A DNA stretch of 64,000 nucleotides from Sporosarcina sp. NCCP-2222 (GCF_023168145.1 NZ_BQYK01000010.1:59988-123987); one strand, 5' to 3'. Shown: positions 1-8,808, counted from the first letter of the stretch. The notes: generated by a model not told the origin, from the letters alone. Numbers and translations: made by a program.

Positions 1-113
1 ATGTTGCATTATCATATGATCACCGTGTAATTGACGGTAAAGATTCCGTAGGCTTCTTGAAAATGGTAAAAGAACTAATTGAAAATCCAGAAGACCTTCT
101 GCTTGGATCTTAA
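1..113 (+). CDS. odhB: OdhB, 2-oxoglutarate dehydrogenase E2 (dihydrolipoyl succinyltransferase), 3' end only
   Basis: Only the last 36 codons are present, read from base 3. The peptide contains SYDHRVIDG, the catalytic His-x-x-x-Asp loop of 2-oxoacid dehydrogenase acyltransferases (E2), and ends in the typical [12 protein letters not shown] tail. E2 transfers the succinyl group from lipoamide to CoA in the TCA cycle. The pyruvate and branched-chain E2s share this tail. I choose odhB because the genes that follow (yojN-like and yojO-like) flank odhAB in Bacillus subtilis, which I recall rather than checked. The gene starts left of the window and a terminator follows its stop. Confidence 0.85.
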   Translation, partial: VALSYDHRVIDGKDSVGFLKMVKELIENPEDLLLGS

Positions 114-132
114 TTAGCATCCAGTTACATTG

Positions 133-164
133 ATCGGTCCGCCTTATGTCGGACCGATTTTTTT
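133..164 (+). terminator. Rho-independent terminator after odhB
   Basis: A 9-bp inverted repeat, ATCGGTCCG at 133-141 and CGGACCGAT at 150-158, runs straight into a stretch of T. It ends the odhB transcript before the next small gene. Confidence 0.85.
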
Positions 165-189
165 CCATTCAATAAAGGAGGAAACTTTC

Positions 190-387
190 ATGTCATTTAC
201 AAATTGGCTAACTGCCCCGACGATCCGAACAGTCGCCTGTAAACACGCGGATGCGGAAAAATATGTAGTAAACAATATGCTTACGCCTGGCAAAGAGTAT
301 GAAGTCAAGAATGAAACAGATGAATTTCTGTTCATTATTGATAACAGCGGGAAAGTTGGCGGCTACTACAAAACTTATTTTGAATAA
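190..387 (+). CDS. Small conserved Bacillales protein, possibly DUF6501 family
   Basis: A 65-residue soluble protein with no membrane segment or signal peptide. I chose ATG 190 because AAGGAGG at 175-181 sits eight bases upstream; the reading frame is open further 5' but that part lies in the odhB terminator. The sequence is compact and conserved-looking, with CKHADAEKYVVNNMLTPGK early and FIIDNSGKVGGYYK near the end. From memory it resembles short Bacillus proteins grouped as DUF6501, whose function is unknown. It is a single-gene unit with a terminator on each side. Confidence 0.75.
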   Translation: MSFTNWLTAPTIRTVACKHADAEKYVVNNMLTPGKEYEVKNETDEFLFIIDNSGKVGGYYKTYFE

Positions 388-407
388 TTTCATTGTCTTT
401 ACTTAAT

Positions 408-445
408 AACCGATACATCTCTTTCATGATGTATCGGTTTCTTTA
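408..445 (+). terminator. Rho-independent terminator
   Basis: A perfect 12-bp inverted repeat, AACCGATACATC at 408-419 and GATGTATCGGTT at 428-439, ends in TTTCTTT. It separates the small gene from the yojN-like ATPase. Confidence 0.85.
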
Positions 446-461
446 GCAAGGAGGCTAGGGC

Positions 462-1355
462 ATGATAGAGTTTATTGAAAAAGAACAGATGCGGCGCAAC
501 CAGACTGCGTATGCGCAAGAGGATCGGCGGTTGATCCAGGAAGGCGGTTATGTCTCACCAACCCCTTATTTATGGGACGATATACTGATTGCTGTAACCC
601 TAAAAAAACCTGTCCTATTAAAAGGGCCATCCGGATCAGGCAAAACCAAATTAGCGCAAAGTGTTTCACATTATTTCCACCAACCGATGCAAAGCGTCAA
701 TTGCTCAGTGGATCTGGATGCCGAGTCGTTACTCGGCTTTAAGACCATCGTTACGAGAGATGGACAAACCTATATTGAATTCGTGGAAGGGCCTGTTGTC
801 CAAGCGATGAAAAAGGGGCATATCTTGTATATAGATGAGATCAACATGGCAAAACCAGAAACGTTGCCCATCTTGCATAGCGTCTTGGATCATCGCAGAA
901 TGCTGACAAATCCGTTGACCGGGGAAGTCATCCATGCACATGACAATTTCTCTGTTGTTGCAGCAATTAACGAAGGCTATGTAGGTACTTCTCCTATGAA
1001 TGAAGCTCTAAAAAACCGCTTTGTTTCTTTCTCGATTCCGTATTTAAGTGATCTACAATTGAATTCGCTGCTTGTATCAACTTATCCTGAAGTGGAAACT
1101 CAAAAGCTGCAGGCGTTTCTTTCCATCCACGGTGATTTGAAAAAACAAGTTATGAATGGACTCTTGTCCGATGAGGCCGCTTCGGTCAGGAGTTTGTTGG
1201 ATGCCGTCCAGCTGTCAGTTTATATTCCGGAAAAAAGAGCCATTCAATACGCAATTGCTGAAAAACTGGAAGATTCCATGGAACAAAAACTCGTAATGGA
1301 ACTTGTTGATACATGGATTCCTCCTTCGTTGGAAGAAGGCTCACATCCATGGTGA
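462..1355 (+). CDS. yojN: MoxR-type AAA+ ATPase (YojN-like)
   Basis: A 297-residue AAA+ ATPase. Walker A is GPSGSGKT (residues 55-62), Walker B is ILYIDEINMA (121-130), AAIN near 167-170 is the sensor-1 strand, and EALKNRF (181-187) carries the probable arginine finger. MoxR ATPases usually act as chaperones with a VWA-domain partner encoded next door, and such a partner follows and overlaps this gene. AAGGAGG at 448-454 places the start at ATG 462. Length and position match B. subtilis YojN beside odhAB, from memory. The client protein is unknown; in other species such pairs insert metals or mature enzyme complexes. Confidence 0.85.
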   Translation: MIEFIEKEQMRRNQTAYAQEDRRLIQEGGYVSPTPYLWDDILIAVTLKKPVLLKGPSGSGKTKLAQSVSHYFHQPMQSVNCSVDLDAESLLGFKTIVTRDGQTYIEFVEGPVVQAMKKGHILYIDEINMAKPETLPILHSVLDHRRMLTNPLTGEVIHAHDNFSVVAAINEGYVGTSPMNEALKNRFVSFSIPYLSDLQLNSLLVSTYPEVETQKLQAFLSIHGDLKKQVMNGLLSDEAASVRSLLDAVQLSVYIPEKRAIQYAIAEKLEDSMEQKLVMELVDTWIPPSLEEGSHPW

Positions 1356-3238
1356 AACGCTTCATCCAATTCAATGATGAAACGATAGATGCCAACCAAC
1401 TCTTACTTTATGAACGCTTGGGGCGTGCATTGGCAGATGCCCCTTTTCTCGAACTGACCGAGCGGAAATTAATGGAGTTTCGTCCTCGTGAAGGCGCTGT
1501 CTCCATGAGTGTTTTTTGGCGGCATCGAACCGAACAGCTGACACATCTCGGACGATTATCCGATTTATACTTATTAACATCAGGATTTTGGAAGGACTTT
1601 TCAGTACAAATGTGGATGAGGTATCAAGATGAATACCGAACTCATAAGTTTCCGCATTTCTGTGCAGAGTTTCTGCTCATGCTAGAAGAATTCCGGTTAA
1701 TTGAAAAAATACAGAAGGAAAGGCCAGGTACGGCGGTGGCTTTTGAAGCAAGGCGTGAAGCGATGGTCGCATTCCATAGGGATAGCCTGGCTTCCAATGT
1801 ACAAAAAAGTTTCCTGGCTGATGCGCTCCTAAACAAATTTTTCATTTCCCTATATGCCGGCATCTATGCAGACCGAAGCTGGAGTGGCGAGGGGTTGCTT
1901 GACTTAAATCCTCTCCTCCTACTGATCGGGCAAGCGTATGACAGCTCAAGCACGGAAGATAACACCTATTTGGCGGAGCGTGTCATCGTTTATGTCGAAG
2001 AAGCACTTGAAAGGGATTTGGTTCATCAATATTACGCACTGGGTGATTCAATTACAGAGGAAACAGCTAGGTTCCTTTATCATGAAGGAATGCAAGACGC
2101 CGAACAGGGAGATGACCAAGTAAAAGACACGATTGAAGAACTTTTCCGTACGTGGCATCGGGAATCCGAGGACGAGTCAGGAATTCATTTGGAATACGAA
2201 TTGGAGCATGGCCGTTCCGGTAAAGGCGATGGAACTAATGCCGCAGAAGGAAATGATGGGGCAGCTATCGAGGAAACGGGCCATGGACGGTCTACAGGCA
2301 ATGAAAGCGAACAATGGCAAGACAACGAGAAAGAAGAACGGCAGACCGCGCAGCGATATGCTGCCGGCCATGAGTTCGGCCGCGAACATATACATGTCGT
2401 ATATGAAGAAGAGCGGATCGAAGGCAAGCCATCTAAAGAAAATATAGAAAAACTCCTTGCCTGGCGAGAAAGGCAAAAGCCGATTGTACGGGCGTTAACA
2501 GAAGAAATTAGGAAACGGATTGAATTAAAAACCGAATCCCGGAGAGAACGGCTTCTGAAAGGCCGGTTATCCTCGAAATTGACGACCATGCTTGTCGACG
2601 AGAGACCGAAGCCATTTTATCGGAAACAGGCACCTTCTGCCAACCTGGACGCTGTTTTCGGTTTGCTCGTTGATGGATCTGCTTCCATGCTCGATAAACT
2701 GGATGAAACCAAAATGGCGGTGCTGCTATTTCACGACGTTCTGAGAACGTTGAAAATACAACATGAAATATCGTCTTATTATGAAGATGCTGAGGAAACG
2801 TCAAAAGAGTCGCAGTTAAATATATTCGGTATGATGCATACGTTTCCAGACCGCAATAAAGACAGCGGTATGTCAATCTTATCGTTTGAAGCGAATGAAG
2901 ATAACCGGGATGGTTTTGCTATTCGGTGGATGAAAAAAAAATTAATGATGCGTGCTGAAAAGCATAAATTTCTACTCGTCTTTTCAGACGGCGAACCATC
3001 TGCTTTTGGATATGACCGAAATGGCATTCTCGACACGAGGGAAGCCGTCCTGGAAGCGGAGAAGCAGGGAATATCTGTAATTCATCTTTTCTTATCCACT
3101 GATGAGCCGACAGATGATCAAAGGGAACTGTTTAGCAGCATGTTTGGCAATAAAACAGCTTCCGCTCATTCTGTGGAAAACTTTGCAGATCAAACACTTC
3201 GAATACTTCGCAAACTGCTTGCCATTGTCGTCAAATAA
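1349..3238 (+). CDS. yojO: VWA-domain protein, partner of the MoxR ATPase (YojO-like)
   Basis: A 629-residue protein from ATG 1349, which overlaps the stop of the ATPase gene by 7 bases, so the two are translationally coupled. GGAAGAAGG at 1331-1339 is a plausible ribosome site. The frame stays open to an ATG at 1313, but that start would overlap the ATPase by 43 bases. The C-terminal third is a von Willebrand A domain with the metal-binding DGSAS (D-x-S-x-S) motif near residue 438. A hydrophilic Glu/Gly/Gln-rich linker occupies roughly residues 275-350. Architecture and context match YojO. MoxR/VWA pairs are thought to remodel or load metal into target enzymes; the target here is unknown. 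Confidence 0.83.
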   Translation: MVKRFIQFNDETIDANQLLLYERLGRALADAPFLELTERKLMEFRPREGAVSMSVFWRHRTEQLTHLGRLSDLYLLTSGFWKDFSVQMWMRYQDEYRTHKFPHFCAEFLLMLEEFRLIEKIQKERPGTAVAFEARREAMVAFHRDSLASNVQKSFLADALLNKFFISLYAGIYADRSWSGEGLLDLNPLLLLIGQAYDSSSTEDNTYLAERVIVYVEEALERDLVHQYYALGDSITEETARFLYHEGMQDAEQGDDQVKDTIEELFRTWHRESEDESGIHLEYELEHGRSGKGDGTNAAEGNDGAAIEETGHGRSTGNESEQWQDNEKEERQTAQRYAAGHEFGREHIHVVYEEERIEGKPSKENIEKLLAWRERQKPIVRALTEEIRKRIELKTESRRERLLKGRLSSKLTTMLVDERPKPFYRKQAPSANLDAVFGLLVDGSASMLDKLDETKMAVLLFHDVLRTLKIQHEISSYYEDAEETSKESQLNIFGMMHTFPDRNKDSGMSILSFEANEDNRDGFAIRWMKKKLMMRAEKHKFLLVFSDGEPSAFGYDRNGILDTREAVLEAEKQGISVIHLFLSTDEPTDDQRELFSSMFGNKTASAHSVENFADQTLRILRKLLAIVVK

Positions 3239-3249
3239 GTACCAAAGAA

Positions 3250-3278
3250 AAAACCGCCTTAAGATGGGCGGTTTTGTG
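3250..3278. terminator. Bidirectional terminator between yojO and telA
   Basis: AAAACCGCC (3250-3258) pairs with GGCGGTTTT (3267-3275). The A-rich and T-rich flanks fit use in both directions between two convergent genes. It overlaps the stop codon of the minus-strand gene. Confidence 0.8.
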
Positions 3279-4449
3279 TTCTTTCATGAACAGAGAGAAG
3301 TCTTTGTTTTAATTCTTCTTCCATTCTCGCGATTTCTACTTCAGCAGCTTTCCGTTTCGCGCGGCCATCTGCTTGAATGACAAGTGTTTCTTCGATAGTT
3401 TGAATTAAGTTTTCCTGTGTTTTCTTCAGTGTATCAATTTCAATAATGCCTCGTTCGTTCTCTTTAGCTGTCTCGATGGAATTAACCTTCAGCATCTCCG
3501 AATTTTTCAGAAGGAGATCATTTGTTGTTTTTGTAACAAGCCGCTGTGATTCAACTGCTTTTCGCTGACGATTCAACGTAAGAGCAATGGCAATCTGGTT
3601 TTTCCAAAGTGGAATCGATGTCATAATCGATGATTGGATCTTCTCTGCAAGCGTTTGGTTCGTTTGTTGAATCATACGGATTTGCGGTGCGCTTTGAATG
3701 GTGATTTGGCGGGAGAGCTGCAAATCGTACAATCTCTTTTCCAGCCGGTCAAGAAACTGCGCCATGTCATTTACTTCTTGAAATGCCATTTGATCGTTGG
3801 ATGCTTCCGCTTTTCTACGCAATTCAGGAATCGTCACAGTAGCGATTTCATCTCGTTTCAGCTCTGCTGCAGCAATGTAGACGTTTAAGGCTTGGAAGTA
3901 TGTTTTATTCTGCTCGTACAAACTTTCCAGCATGTGGACGTCTTCCAGCAAGCCCCGCTTGGAATGCTCTAATTGAACACCTATCCGATCGATTTGTGTG
4001 CTCAATTTTTGATACTTTGTCATCATTTCTTGAATGGAACGTGTCGCCTTGCTAAATAAACGGCTGAGACCTGACTTCTTCTTATCACTCAAATCCTCCG
4101 GGTCAATTTCAGAAAGTTTTCCCATCAAATCACTAAGTACATCTCCAACCGGTCCGATATCCTTGCTTTGCACGTGGTCCAACATTTTATGGGAGAAGCG
4201 GGATAATTCGTTTTGTGCATTTGCACCATACGTAATAATCGCCTCATAATTGCCAACTGGAATTTGCGCAGCCAATTGTTTCGCCTTTTCCTGTTCCTCT
4301 GGCGATAGTCGGTCCATCAACTTCACGGATGTGGACGCAGCAGGTGTTTCCATCTGCATTTCTTTTGGGAGCAATGGTTCGTTGAACGGGTTTTCCAATA
4401 AGTCATCAAATGATTTCACTTCATCGATCGTTGATTTGTTTTCTGTCAT
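3259..4449 (-). CDS. yaaN: TelA family protein (toxic anion resistance; YaaN-like)
   Basis: A 396-residue, highly charged, mostly helical cytoplasmic protein. The sequence is typical of the TelA family: DRLSPEEQEKAKQLAAQI near residue 45, an SRLFSKATRSIQEM segment, and a helical C-terminal half ending in Arg/Glu-rich helices. TelA was named for tellurite resistance, but the molecular role is unsettled. The start overlaps the end of xpaC by 29 bases, and AAAGGAGA lies upstream of ATG 4449. B. subtilis has the same xpaC-yaaN pair. A link to envelope stress is inference from the family. Confidence 0.85.
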   Translation of the reverse strand: MTENKSTIDEVKSFDDLLENPFNEPLLPKEMQMETPAASTSVKLMDRLSPEEQEKAKQLAAQIPVGNYEAIITYGANAQNELSRFSHKMLDHVQSKDIGPVGDVLSDLMGKLSEIDPEDLSDKKKSGLSRLFSKATRSIQEMMTKYQKLSTQIDRIGVQLEHSKRGLLEDVHMLESLYEQNKTYFQALNVYIAAAELKRDEIATVTIPELRRKAEASNDQMAFQEVNDMAQFLDRLEKRLYDLQLSRQITIQSAPQIRMIQQTNQTLAEKIQSSIMTSIPLWKNQIAIALTLNRQRKAVESQRLVTKTTNDLLLKNSEMLKVNSIETAKENERGIIEIDTLKKTQENLIQTIEETLVIQADGRAKRKAAEVEIARMEEELKQRLLSVHERTQNRPS

Positions 4450-5098
4450 GAGGCAAGTCTCCTTTCATATGTAGCAACGGCTTATTATGGTTCATCGTTA
4501 CATCGACATAGTCGAGTTCCAACTGAAGCTGCTCAATATCCGTTGCCAGGGCGCTTCTTAAATCTTGCTCTAATTGTTTATTGACGTCAGTTAACGTTTC
4601 TCTCGTGTGCTGGAGCGCCACCCGTAATTCCTGGTCCTTCAGTGGCTGATTGACAAGCATGGAATATTTGGAAGTCAACTCCACAGCTGAATCCAAATGG
4701 GAATAGAAAAAACGCTCGACATGGTAAAACTTTTGAGGGTTGCTGCGTACAATGGATAAGATCCGTTTCGCCAGATTGTTCATTTCATATACTTGTTTAA
4801 ATGCTTGAACGGATCGCACTTGACCGTACATGCTGTTCAATCTCTTGATTTTCCCCTTGGCCTCTGCAATCTGCGTCTTTATATGCTGGTATTCAGATCT
4901 CGACATACCAAGTTTTTTAACGTTGGATGAGAGTTGAATTTGTTTGATTGTAAATGTGCCTCCGAGATAAATGGCGATCATCAGGCCTGTTGCAGCAAAG
5001 AAATTCATGCCAGCCCCTAAAAGGAAGATGAGCCAGGAACCAAAACTGACTGGTGCAGTAATGAAATGTCGAATGAAAAATTGTTTTACTTCTTGCAT
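4421..5098 (-). CDS. xpaC: XpaC-like membrane protein
   Basis: A 225-residue protein with a hydrophobic N-terminal region (about residues 15-55, probably two membrane segments) followed by a helical cytoplasmic domain with coiled-coil character. It matches the XpaC family, named for hydrolysis of 5-bromo-4-chloroindolyl phosphate; that activity was never well explained mechanistically. I chose ATG 5098 because AGAAGGAGG lies just upstream; the frame is open 15 codons further but would include the ribosome site. It overlaps telA, so both genes form one unit. Confidence 0.83.
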   Translation of the reverse strand: MQEVKQFFIRHFITAPVSFGSWLIFLLGAGMNFFAATGLMIAIYLGGTFTIKQIQLSSNVKKLGMSRSEYQHIKTQIAEAKGKIKRLNSMYGQVRSVQAFKQVYEMNNLAKRILSIVRSNPQKFYHVERFFYSHLDSAVELTSKYSMLVNQPLKDQELRVALQHTRETLTDVNKQLEQDLRSALATDIEQLQLELDYVDVTMNHNKPLLHMKGDLPHDRKQINDR

Positions 5099-5297
5099 GG
5101 CGCATTCAGGCCTCCTTCTGTATATATAGTAAATACGTTTCAAGGAAAGGAAAGTTTCATTCGCTTAGTACAATTATACCTGATTCCTATCAGGAAAACA
5201 TTCCTTTTGAACGGTCAATATGAAACGCTTGGATAACGAGAAGGAATTTGCTAAAATGGGGGACACTCTCGGCAAAAGAAGATTGGGGGGATCTTGA

Positions 5298-5615
5298 ATG
5301 TATGAAGTAATCTATATGAAGGCGGATTATGAGCCGTGGTGGATGTTCGACGATTGGAGAAGCATGGTCGTGACATCTCAGTCGTTTGAATCAAAGGAAG
5401 AAGCCAACACGTATTTTCGTGATTTATATAACAAGCTTGAGAATCAGCATACATTTAATGAAAAAAGAAAAAATTGTTTTTTTGCGTTTTGGTCCGAAGC
5501 TGAAAGGGTATATTGTGAAGGGTGCGATGAATGCTTGCAACTGTATCACGGGATCGTTGTTCTGCATGACGGTATTCCATGCAGTGAAGTTTTGAGCAAT
5601 AATTCAAATAGTTAG
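5298..5615 (+). CDS. DUF1033 family protein
   Basis: A 105-residue soluble protein beginning MYEVIYMKADYEPWW, a characteristic start for the DUF1033 family of Firmicutes. It has CEGCDECLQ near residue 75 and many aromatic residues. No catalytic motif or signal peptide is visible and I know of no assigned function. The start at ATG 5298 follows a G-rich site (GGGGGGAT). It is monocistronic: the cold-shock promoter begins just after its stop, and no strong terminator is seen between them. Confidence 0.75.
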   Translation: MYEVIYMKADYEPWWMFDDWRSMVVTSQSFESKEEANTYFRDLYNKLENQHTFNEKRKNCFFAFWSEAERVYCEGCDECLQLYHGIVVLHDGIPCSEVLSNNSNS

Positions 5616-5625
5616 TAATGTTATG

Positions 5626-5653
5626 TTGACTTTATTGAAAAATATGGTATAGT
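5626..5653 (+). promoter_or_regulatory. Sigma-A type promoter of the cold-shock gene
   Basis: TTGACT at 5626-5631 and TATAGT at 5648-5653 are separated by 16 bases, close to the consensus for the main vegetative sigma factor. Transcription from here gives a leader of about 145 bases before the csp start codon. Confidence 0.65.
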
Positions 5654-5691
5654 TACAGTAACAATAAAGTGAGATTGACCGAATGGAACGT

Positions 5692-5753
5692 ATTCACGTA
5701 TTACAAAAAGTGATCGGTGCTCATCGGTACTTTTTGTAATATGTGAATTTTTT
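5692..5753 (+). promoter_or_regulatory. Large terminator-like hairpin inside the csp leader
   Basis: Arms at 5692-5711 and 5729-5748 form an almost perfect 20-bp stem (one mismatch) with a 17-base loop, followed by six T. It lies after the likely promoter and before the csp ribosome site. It could be an attenuator, a temperature-responsive leader or a transcript stabiliser. Long structured leaders are usual for cold-shock genes, but a stem with a U-tract looks like conditional termination. Confidence 0.6.
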
Positions 5754-5806
5754 CATTGCAGGGGGTTCACGTATTAGTTAAGTATTTATTATTTGGAGGT
5801 AGTATG

Positions 5807-6007
5807 ATGAAACAAGGTACGGTAAAGTGGTTTAACTCTGAAAAAGGCTTCGGGTTTATCGAAGTAGAAGGCGAAGACGATGTATTCGTACACTTCTCCG
5901 CAATTCAGGGAGACGGATTCAAAACTTTAGACGAAGGTCAACACGTTGAATTTGAAGTAGTAGAAGGCAACCGTGGACTTCAAGCAGCTAACGTTGTTAA
6001 ACAATAA
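5807..6007 (+). CDS. Cold-shock protein (CspA/CspB family)
   Basis: A 66-residue single OB-fold nucleic-acid chaperone. KGFGFIEV (RNP1-like) and DVFVHFSAI (RNP2-like) are intact. Csp proteins bind single-stranded RNA and DNA in the cytoplasm and melt mRNA structure at low temperature. Two adjacent ATGs (5804 and 5807) are possible. GGAGG at 5795-5799 is better spaced for 5807, giving MKQGTVKWF, the usual family N-terminus. A long leader with a hairpin precedes it and a terminator follows. Bacillales have several paralogues, so I give no specific symbol. Confidence 0.93.
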   Translation: MKQGTVKWFNSEKGFGFIEVEGEDDVFVHFSAIQGDGFKTLDEGQHVEFEVVEGNRGLQAANVVKQ

Positions 6008-6018
6008 TCTGTCAAACC

Positions 6019-6049
6019 AAGAGGCGCCTCAAAAGGCTGCCTCTTTTTC
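6019..6049 (+). terminator. Terminator after csp
   Basis: AAGAGGC (6019-6025) pairs with GCCTCTT (6039-6045), followed by T to 6048. Confidence 0.75.
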
Positions 6050-6743
6050 ATGGTTGTGAAACTGATTCTAATGTAGATGTCATGACCAGTCGTTCCCCAT
6101 CCGTCGTTTTCATAATGGATTCCCGTTTAACTTCTCCGAAACCTTCCACAAAATACTTCCTCACGATATAGGCCTTGTTTTCTGCGCCGATGATCGGCTC
6201 AGTCGATTGAAGGACAAATGCATTGTCAAATTTCTTGAAATATGTTTCGACTGGGACATCGGTTTCAACAATCTCCCATTGCCCGAATATCTGTCCTTTC
6301 TCAAACGGCTTGTGTAGATAGACACCGACTGGTTCCATCTTTTTGATTTCATCCAAAGTAGGGAAGTCTGTTGTAGAATCAACTAAATCATAGCTGAGAG
6401 TTGTGATTTGTTTTTCGCCGATTTGATAAACATATTGGACAATCGCCTGGCCGTTGCTTTCATGTACTATGACATAATTTTCGTAAGGCATCGCAAACTG
6501 AACATCAAGCTCAGAAAAATTTTGGCCTTCACCTCGGAAATGGGCTTTCGATCCGTCCGCTAAAAAATAATCAAGCAAGTCTTTATCCACTTTTTGCACT
6601 CCCTCTGACGACTCATTTGACGACTTAAGGGGTTTGCCAGAATTACCTGAGTTGTTCGGGACTGTGTTCTCTTTACCTGAAGAACAACCTGCCATGATGA
6701 CCATGAACAAGAGGGCTGTCAGGAAAATAGCAACTTTTTTCAT
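6048..6743 (-). CDS. Predicted lipoprotein, unknown function
   Basis: A 231-residue protein with a short basic N-terminus, a hydrophobic stretch and the lipobox IMAGC, so the mature protein should be anchored to the outer face of the membrane through Cys. A Ser/Asn/Gly-rich linker follows. The rest looks like a globular extracytoplasmic domain, and I see no catalytic motif. The start is ATG 6743 because AAGGAG lies 8 bases upstream; a GTG three codons earlier is part of the ribosome site. It is convergent with csp. Confidence 0.8.
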   Translation of the reverse strand: MKKVAIFLTALLFMVIMAGCSSGKENTVPNNSGNSGKPLKSSNESSEGVQKVDKDLLDYFLADGSKAHFRGEGQNFSELDVQFAMPYENYVIVHESNGQAIVQYVYQIGEKQITTLSYDLVDSTTDFPTLDEIKKMEPVGVYLHKPFEKGQIFGQWEIVETDVPVETYFKKFDNAFVLQSTEPIIGAENKAYIVRKYFVEGFGEVKRESIMKTTDGERLVMTSTLESVSQP

Positions 6744-6799
6744 GCCTTCCACTCCTTTTTGTTTAGAATGCCCGAACGAGTACCGATTATCCTAATAAA

Positions 6800-6838
6800 A
6801 GAAAAACCGCTTTCCAATGAAGGAAAACGGTTTTACAT
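6800..6838 (-). terminator. Terminator after ykpA
   Basis: On the minus strand an imperfect stem (AAAACCGTTTTCC against GGAAAGCGGTTTTT) is followed by T-rich sequence a few bases past the ykpA stop. Confidence 0.7.
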
Positions 6839-6843
6839 GACAA

Positions 6844-8451
6844 TTAATTTGAAACTGCTTGTTGATCTTTCCACTCTAGGTATTCATCATATTGCATCAT
6901 TTTATCGAAAATAGTACCGTCTTCGCGGATTTCAATAACCCGGTTGGCAACTGTTTGAATGAACTGCTGGTCATGTGAAGTGAAGACCATAGCTCCCTTG
7001 AATGCAATCAATCCATTGTTCAACGCTTGGATCGATTCAAGGTCCAAGTGGTTCATCGGTTCATCAAGTAAAAGGACATTGGCGTTTGTGAGCATCATTT
7101 TAGAGAGCATGCAACGCACTTTTTCGCCCCCGGAAAGAACGGAAGGTTTCTTTTTCACTTCTTCACCTGAGAACAGCATGCGTCCAAGGAACCCACGCAA
7201 GAAAGTCTCCGTTTGATCCTCAGGGGAGTACTGGCGCAACCATTCCACAAGAGTCTCTTCCGAACCCTCAAAAAATTCACTGTTGTCGAGAGGGAAGTAG
7301 GCACGGGATGTTGTGACGCCCCATTTGATTGAACCTTCATCGGGTTGATCCTCTTCTGCTAAAATTTCAAGAAGCGCTGTTTTGGCAAGCGGATTGCCAA
7401 GAAGTATAATCTTATCCTCTTTGCCCATTGTAAATGTGGCATTTTTAAGAAGTTGTTTTCCTTCTTTCATCTTGGAAACACCTTGTATGGAAAGTACATC
7501 GTTCCCAATTTCACGGCCGATTTGGAAATTGACGAATGGATACCGGCGGGAAGATGGCCTGATATCATCCAATTCAATTTTTTCCAAGGCTTTCTTACGC
7601 GATGTCGCTTGTTTCGATTTGGATGCGTTCGCACTGAAACGGGCAACGAATGCTTGAAGTTCCTTGATTTTTTCTTCTTTCTTTTTGTTTTGATCCTGTG
7701 CCATCTTAAGCGCCAATTGGCTCGATTCATACCAGAAATCATAGTTGCCCGGATAGAGTTGGATTTTAGAGAAATCTAAATCGGCAATTTGCGTACATAC
7801 TTTATTCAGGAAGTGACGGTCATGGGATACAACGATGACGGTGTTTTCAAAGTTGATTAAAAACTCCTCAAGCCACTGAATTGCTTTCAAGTCAAGATGG
7901 TTCGTCGGCTCATCCAGCAAAAGGACATCCGGCTTGCCAAATAAAGCTTGCGCCAAGAGAACCTTCACTTTGTCTGAACCTGTCAATTCGGACATTTTCA
8001 CATGGTGCATGCTTTCAGGTATGCCTAGACCTTGAAGGAGTATGGCAGCTTCTGATTCAGCTTCCCAACCATTCAACTCGGCAAATTCACCTTCCAGCTC
8101 GGCAGCACGCATGCCATCCTCGTCTGAGAAATCTTCTTTCATGTAGATGGCGTTTTTCTCAGTCATGATGTCATACAGTCTCTTATGGCCCATGATGACT
8201 GTATCAAGCACTTCGTTTTCTTCGTATTCAAAATGGTTTTGTTTCAGGACGGCTAAGCGCTCGTCTTTGTTCATAATGACATTTCCTGTTTGCGGCTCAA
8301 TTTCGCCTGACAGGATTTTCAAAAATGTTGATTTACCTGCACCGTTCGCTCCGATTAAGCCGTAGCAATGGCCTGGGTTGAACTGTATATTGACATCTTC
8401 AAAAAGTTTGCGATCACCAAATTGAAGACTGACATTACTTACTGCTATCAT
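6844..8451 (-). CDS. ykpA: ABC-F family ATPase (YkpA-like)
   Basis: A 535-residue soluble twin-ABC protein with no membrane segments. NBD1 has Walker A GANGAGKST (about residues 36-44), a weakened signature (LTGSDKV) and LLLDEPTNHLD. The linker (about 235-295) is the charged interdomain helix of ABC-F proteins. NBD2 has a degenerate Walker A (GNPLAKT), an intact LSGGEKVRC signature and LLLDEPMNHLD. ABC-F proteins bind the ribosomal E site and relieve translation problems or give antibiotic protection. Overall sequence and length fit B. subtilis YkpA. The start is ATG 8451 after TTAGGAGGA; an upstream in-frame TTG lies before the ribosome site. Confidence 0.88.
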   Translation of the reverse strand: MIAVSNVSLQFGDRKLFEDVNIQFNPGHCYGLIGANGAGKSTFLKILSGEIEPQTGNVIMNKDERLAVLKQNHFEYEENEVLDTVIMGHKRLYDIMTEKNAIYMKEDFSDEDGMRAAELEGEFAELNGWEAESEAAILLQGLGIPESMHHVKMSELTGSDKVKVLLAQALFGKPDVLLLDEPTNHLDLKAIQWLEEFLINFENTVIVVSHDRHFLNKVCTQIADLDFSKIQLYPGNYDFWYESSQLALKMAQDQNKKKEEKIKELQAFVARFSANASKSKQATSRKKALEKIELDDIRPSSRRYPFVNFQIGREIGNDVLSIQGVSKMKEGKQLLKNATFTMGKEDKIILLGNPLAKTALLEILAEEDQPDEGSIKWGVTTSRAYFPLDNSEFFEGSEETLVEWLRQYSPEDQTETFLRGFLGRMLFSGEEVKKKPSVLSGGEKVRCMLSKMMLTNANVLLLDEPMNHLDLESIQALNNGLIAFKGAMVFTSHDQQFIQTVANRVIEIREDGTIFDKMMQYDEYLEWKDQQAVSN

Positions 8452-8553
8452 AAATAATCCTCCTAATTTCACAATGCTCCTATTATAGCATGAACCAAGG
8501 GGAATAGGGAACGACAGGCATTGAATTCCAGCGCTTTTCGTCAGAAAAATTCA

Positions 8554-8808
8554 TCAGGAGGAGATCGTTGAATTTCGTAGCCTCTTACGGTTACGATAGG
8601 CTTGCAACGTGCCTAGCTCCTTATTGAGCAAATATTCCATCCTGACGTAATCTTTTGGGGACGGGATTTCATTCACATCTATTCCTGAAGACGAAAATAT
8701 GAAATAATAATCAGCGACTCTTCGAAACAGGAAGACAGTTGAAGGGTATTTATCAAAAACACATTTGATTTGGTATTTACGGGCATAGGCCCAATGATCA
8801 ATCTTCAT
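8554..8808 (-). CDS. Hypothetical protein, 84 residues
   Basis: A small soluble protein rich in aromatic and basic residues (WAYARKYQ near the start, LQAYRNRKRLR near the end). I do not recognise the family. ATG 8808 is preceded by AAAGG at a suitable distance. The frame is open far upstream but there it overlaps the start of the divergent MFS gene and reads unlike protein. The pair is divergent with a short shared promoter region (8809-8887). Confidence 0.55.
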   Translation of the reverse strand: MKIDHWAYARKYQIKCVFDKYPSTVFLFRRVADYYFIFSSSGIDVNEIPSPKDYVRMEYLLNKELGTLQAYRNRKRLRNSTISS

